From the NCBI GenBank assembly GCA_003661905.1, contig QMXA01000051.1:1-6875 (forward strand): a stretch of 6,875 nucleotides of DNA, read 5' to 3'. Below the pieces are notes generated by a model, which had not been told where the DNA came from, did not search any database, and saw nothing but the letters and a program-made list of their open reading frames with translations. This stretch comes from Thermoprotei archaeon (GTDB lineage Archaea; Thermoproteota; Thermoprotei_A; Sulfolobales; Ignisphaeraceae). The position numbers were made by a program, and so were the translations under genes. The stretch's first letter is position 1. Every line of letters begins with the position of its first letter. Of the stretch, positions 6,241 through 6,875 are shown piece by piece.

Positions 6241-6476
6241 AGAAACAAGATTATGTTTTTACTTTTATTGTCGGTGCGCTGGAGAAGTTTTCGCTAATAT
6301 TATTTAGTGAGAGAAATGTTACTAATATGGAGAAGTGTTCTCTACTTAAATGACCTCTCATTTTAGGTATCATTATTGCATATATTCCTCTGTTTATTCT
6401 TCGCTTTTCTGTGGTTTTATTCGTTTAGTCATCTAGAAAGCCTTTGTAGAAGATTTTCGTTTGTGAAAGAAAGAAA
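6241..6476. other. Unresolved AT-rich stretch without a clear gene
   Basis: Nothing here passes as a gene. On the plus strand frame 3 is open from about 6216 to 6347 (DYVFTFIVGALEKFSLILF), then after a TGA continues with a hydrophobic stretch to 6429. On the minus strand a frame containing MRGHLSREHFSILVTFLSLN covers the same bases and ends near 6254. Composition does not decide between strands, and neither has a ribosome site or usable context. This could be the worn end of either neighbouring relic. Confidence 0.3.
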
Positions 6477-6796
6477 TCACTTATAAGCCCTCTCCTTGAT
6501 TATCTTTATTGCTTCTTCAATTCTGTCTCCAAGGTTTCTGAAAACTCAACACCATAGCCGTTTCAGATTCAAGCCAGCAGTAATGTATTTGTTTATTTCT
6601 TCAAGTTTTCAATAACCATATTGAGCTTCAATGTTTCCACCTTCTAAACGGTGCTAAGTATTTCTCCTAGAATTTTAAGCGCCGATTTTCCATAGTTTCT
6701 CTTTAAAGCGTTATGAAGCATTGTTTTTTAACTGTTCAAAGGTTTTTCACAGGTTTTGTTTAGAAACTCGTTGAGTATAGTCTGTATTTCTATTTC
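6477..6796 (-). pseudogene. Decayed gene of unknown function, minus strand
   Basis: Two minus-strand frames together look like one protein. The first covers 6796-6647: EIEIQTILNEFLNK, an in-frame TAA, then NALKRNYGKSALKILGEIL, ending at a TAG at 6646. The second covers 6653-6477: LEGGNIEAQYGY, a TGA, KLEEINKYITAGLNLKR, a TGA, then NLGDRIEEAIKIIKERAYK and a final TGA. The amphipathic helix near the end, followed directly by the stop, reads like a true C-terminus. The overlap at 6647-6653 places a single frameshift there. A third frame further upstream (FIKGLNNGIEKVLAG, about 6835-6800) may be the preceding part, so the gene may reach past the right edge. At least one frameshift and three internal stops are present. 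The family is not recognised; mainly helical content is all that can be said. Confidence 0.45.
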
Positions 6797-6875
6797 CTGC
6801 TAATACCTTTTCTATTCCATTATTTAAACCTTTTATAAACCCTTAATCTACAAAGGTAAAGGTTAACCGCAGAAC

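Noticed and set aside
5541..6875. CRISPR array or insertion sequence in the gene-poor end
   Set aside because: No regularly spaced repeats, long terminal inverted repeats or target duplications are visible.

Overview
The window looks like chromosomal DNA of a hyperthermophilic crenarchaeon (Thermoproteota, Desulfurococcales-like), AT-rich by eye. The clues are an Orc1/Cdc6 replication initiator, a DUF99/UPF0215 protein, a tandem-domain KaiC-like ATPase, heavy use of ATA and AGA/AGG codons, GTG/TTG starts, and TATA-type rather than bacterial promoters. The exact genus cannot be read from the sequence.

Layout. Positions 1-3103 hold three intact minus-strand genes, transcribed in the order orc1/cdc6 (3103-1889), DUF99 protein (1935-1288, overlapping the end of cdc6 by 47 bases) and a KaiC-like ATPase (1102 to beyond the left edge, C-terminus cut off). 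Positions 3104-3355 are a divergent intergenic region directly upstream of cdc6. That is where crenarchaeal origins often sit, and it carries short G-runs, but no canonical ORB box was found. Positions 3356-4504 on the plus strand are a broken gene for a secreted protein with a C-terminal membrane anchor. Its N-terminal part resembles the propeptide region of gingipain-type (C25) peptidases. Positions 4494-5327 are an intact SAM-dependent methyltransferase whose promoter lies inside the tail of that broken gene.

From 5328 to 6875 no intact gene is visible. Piecing together protein-like stretches in shifting frames gives three further decayed genes: minus 5686-5256, plus 5672-6240 and minus 6796-6477. 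The stretch 6241-6476 is unresolved. The intact genes contain no frameshift at all, while the relics contain several each. This argues that the breaks are real decay rather than poor sequence, though only resequencing or a related genome can settle it.

How the genes relate. Orc1/Cdc6 and the DUF99 protein are probably co-transcribed and translationally coupled, linking replication initiation to a predicted nucleic-acid enzyme of the endonuclease V-like group. The KaiC-like protein follows on the same strand after a 185-base gap with its own likely promoter. The methyltransferase stands alone. No CRISPR array, tRNA, rRNA or intact insertion sequence was recognised.
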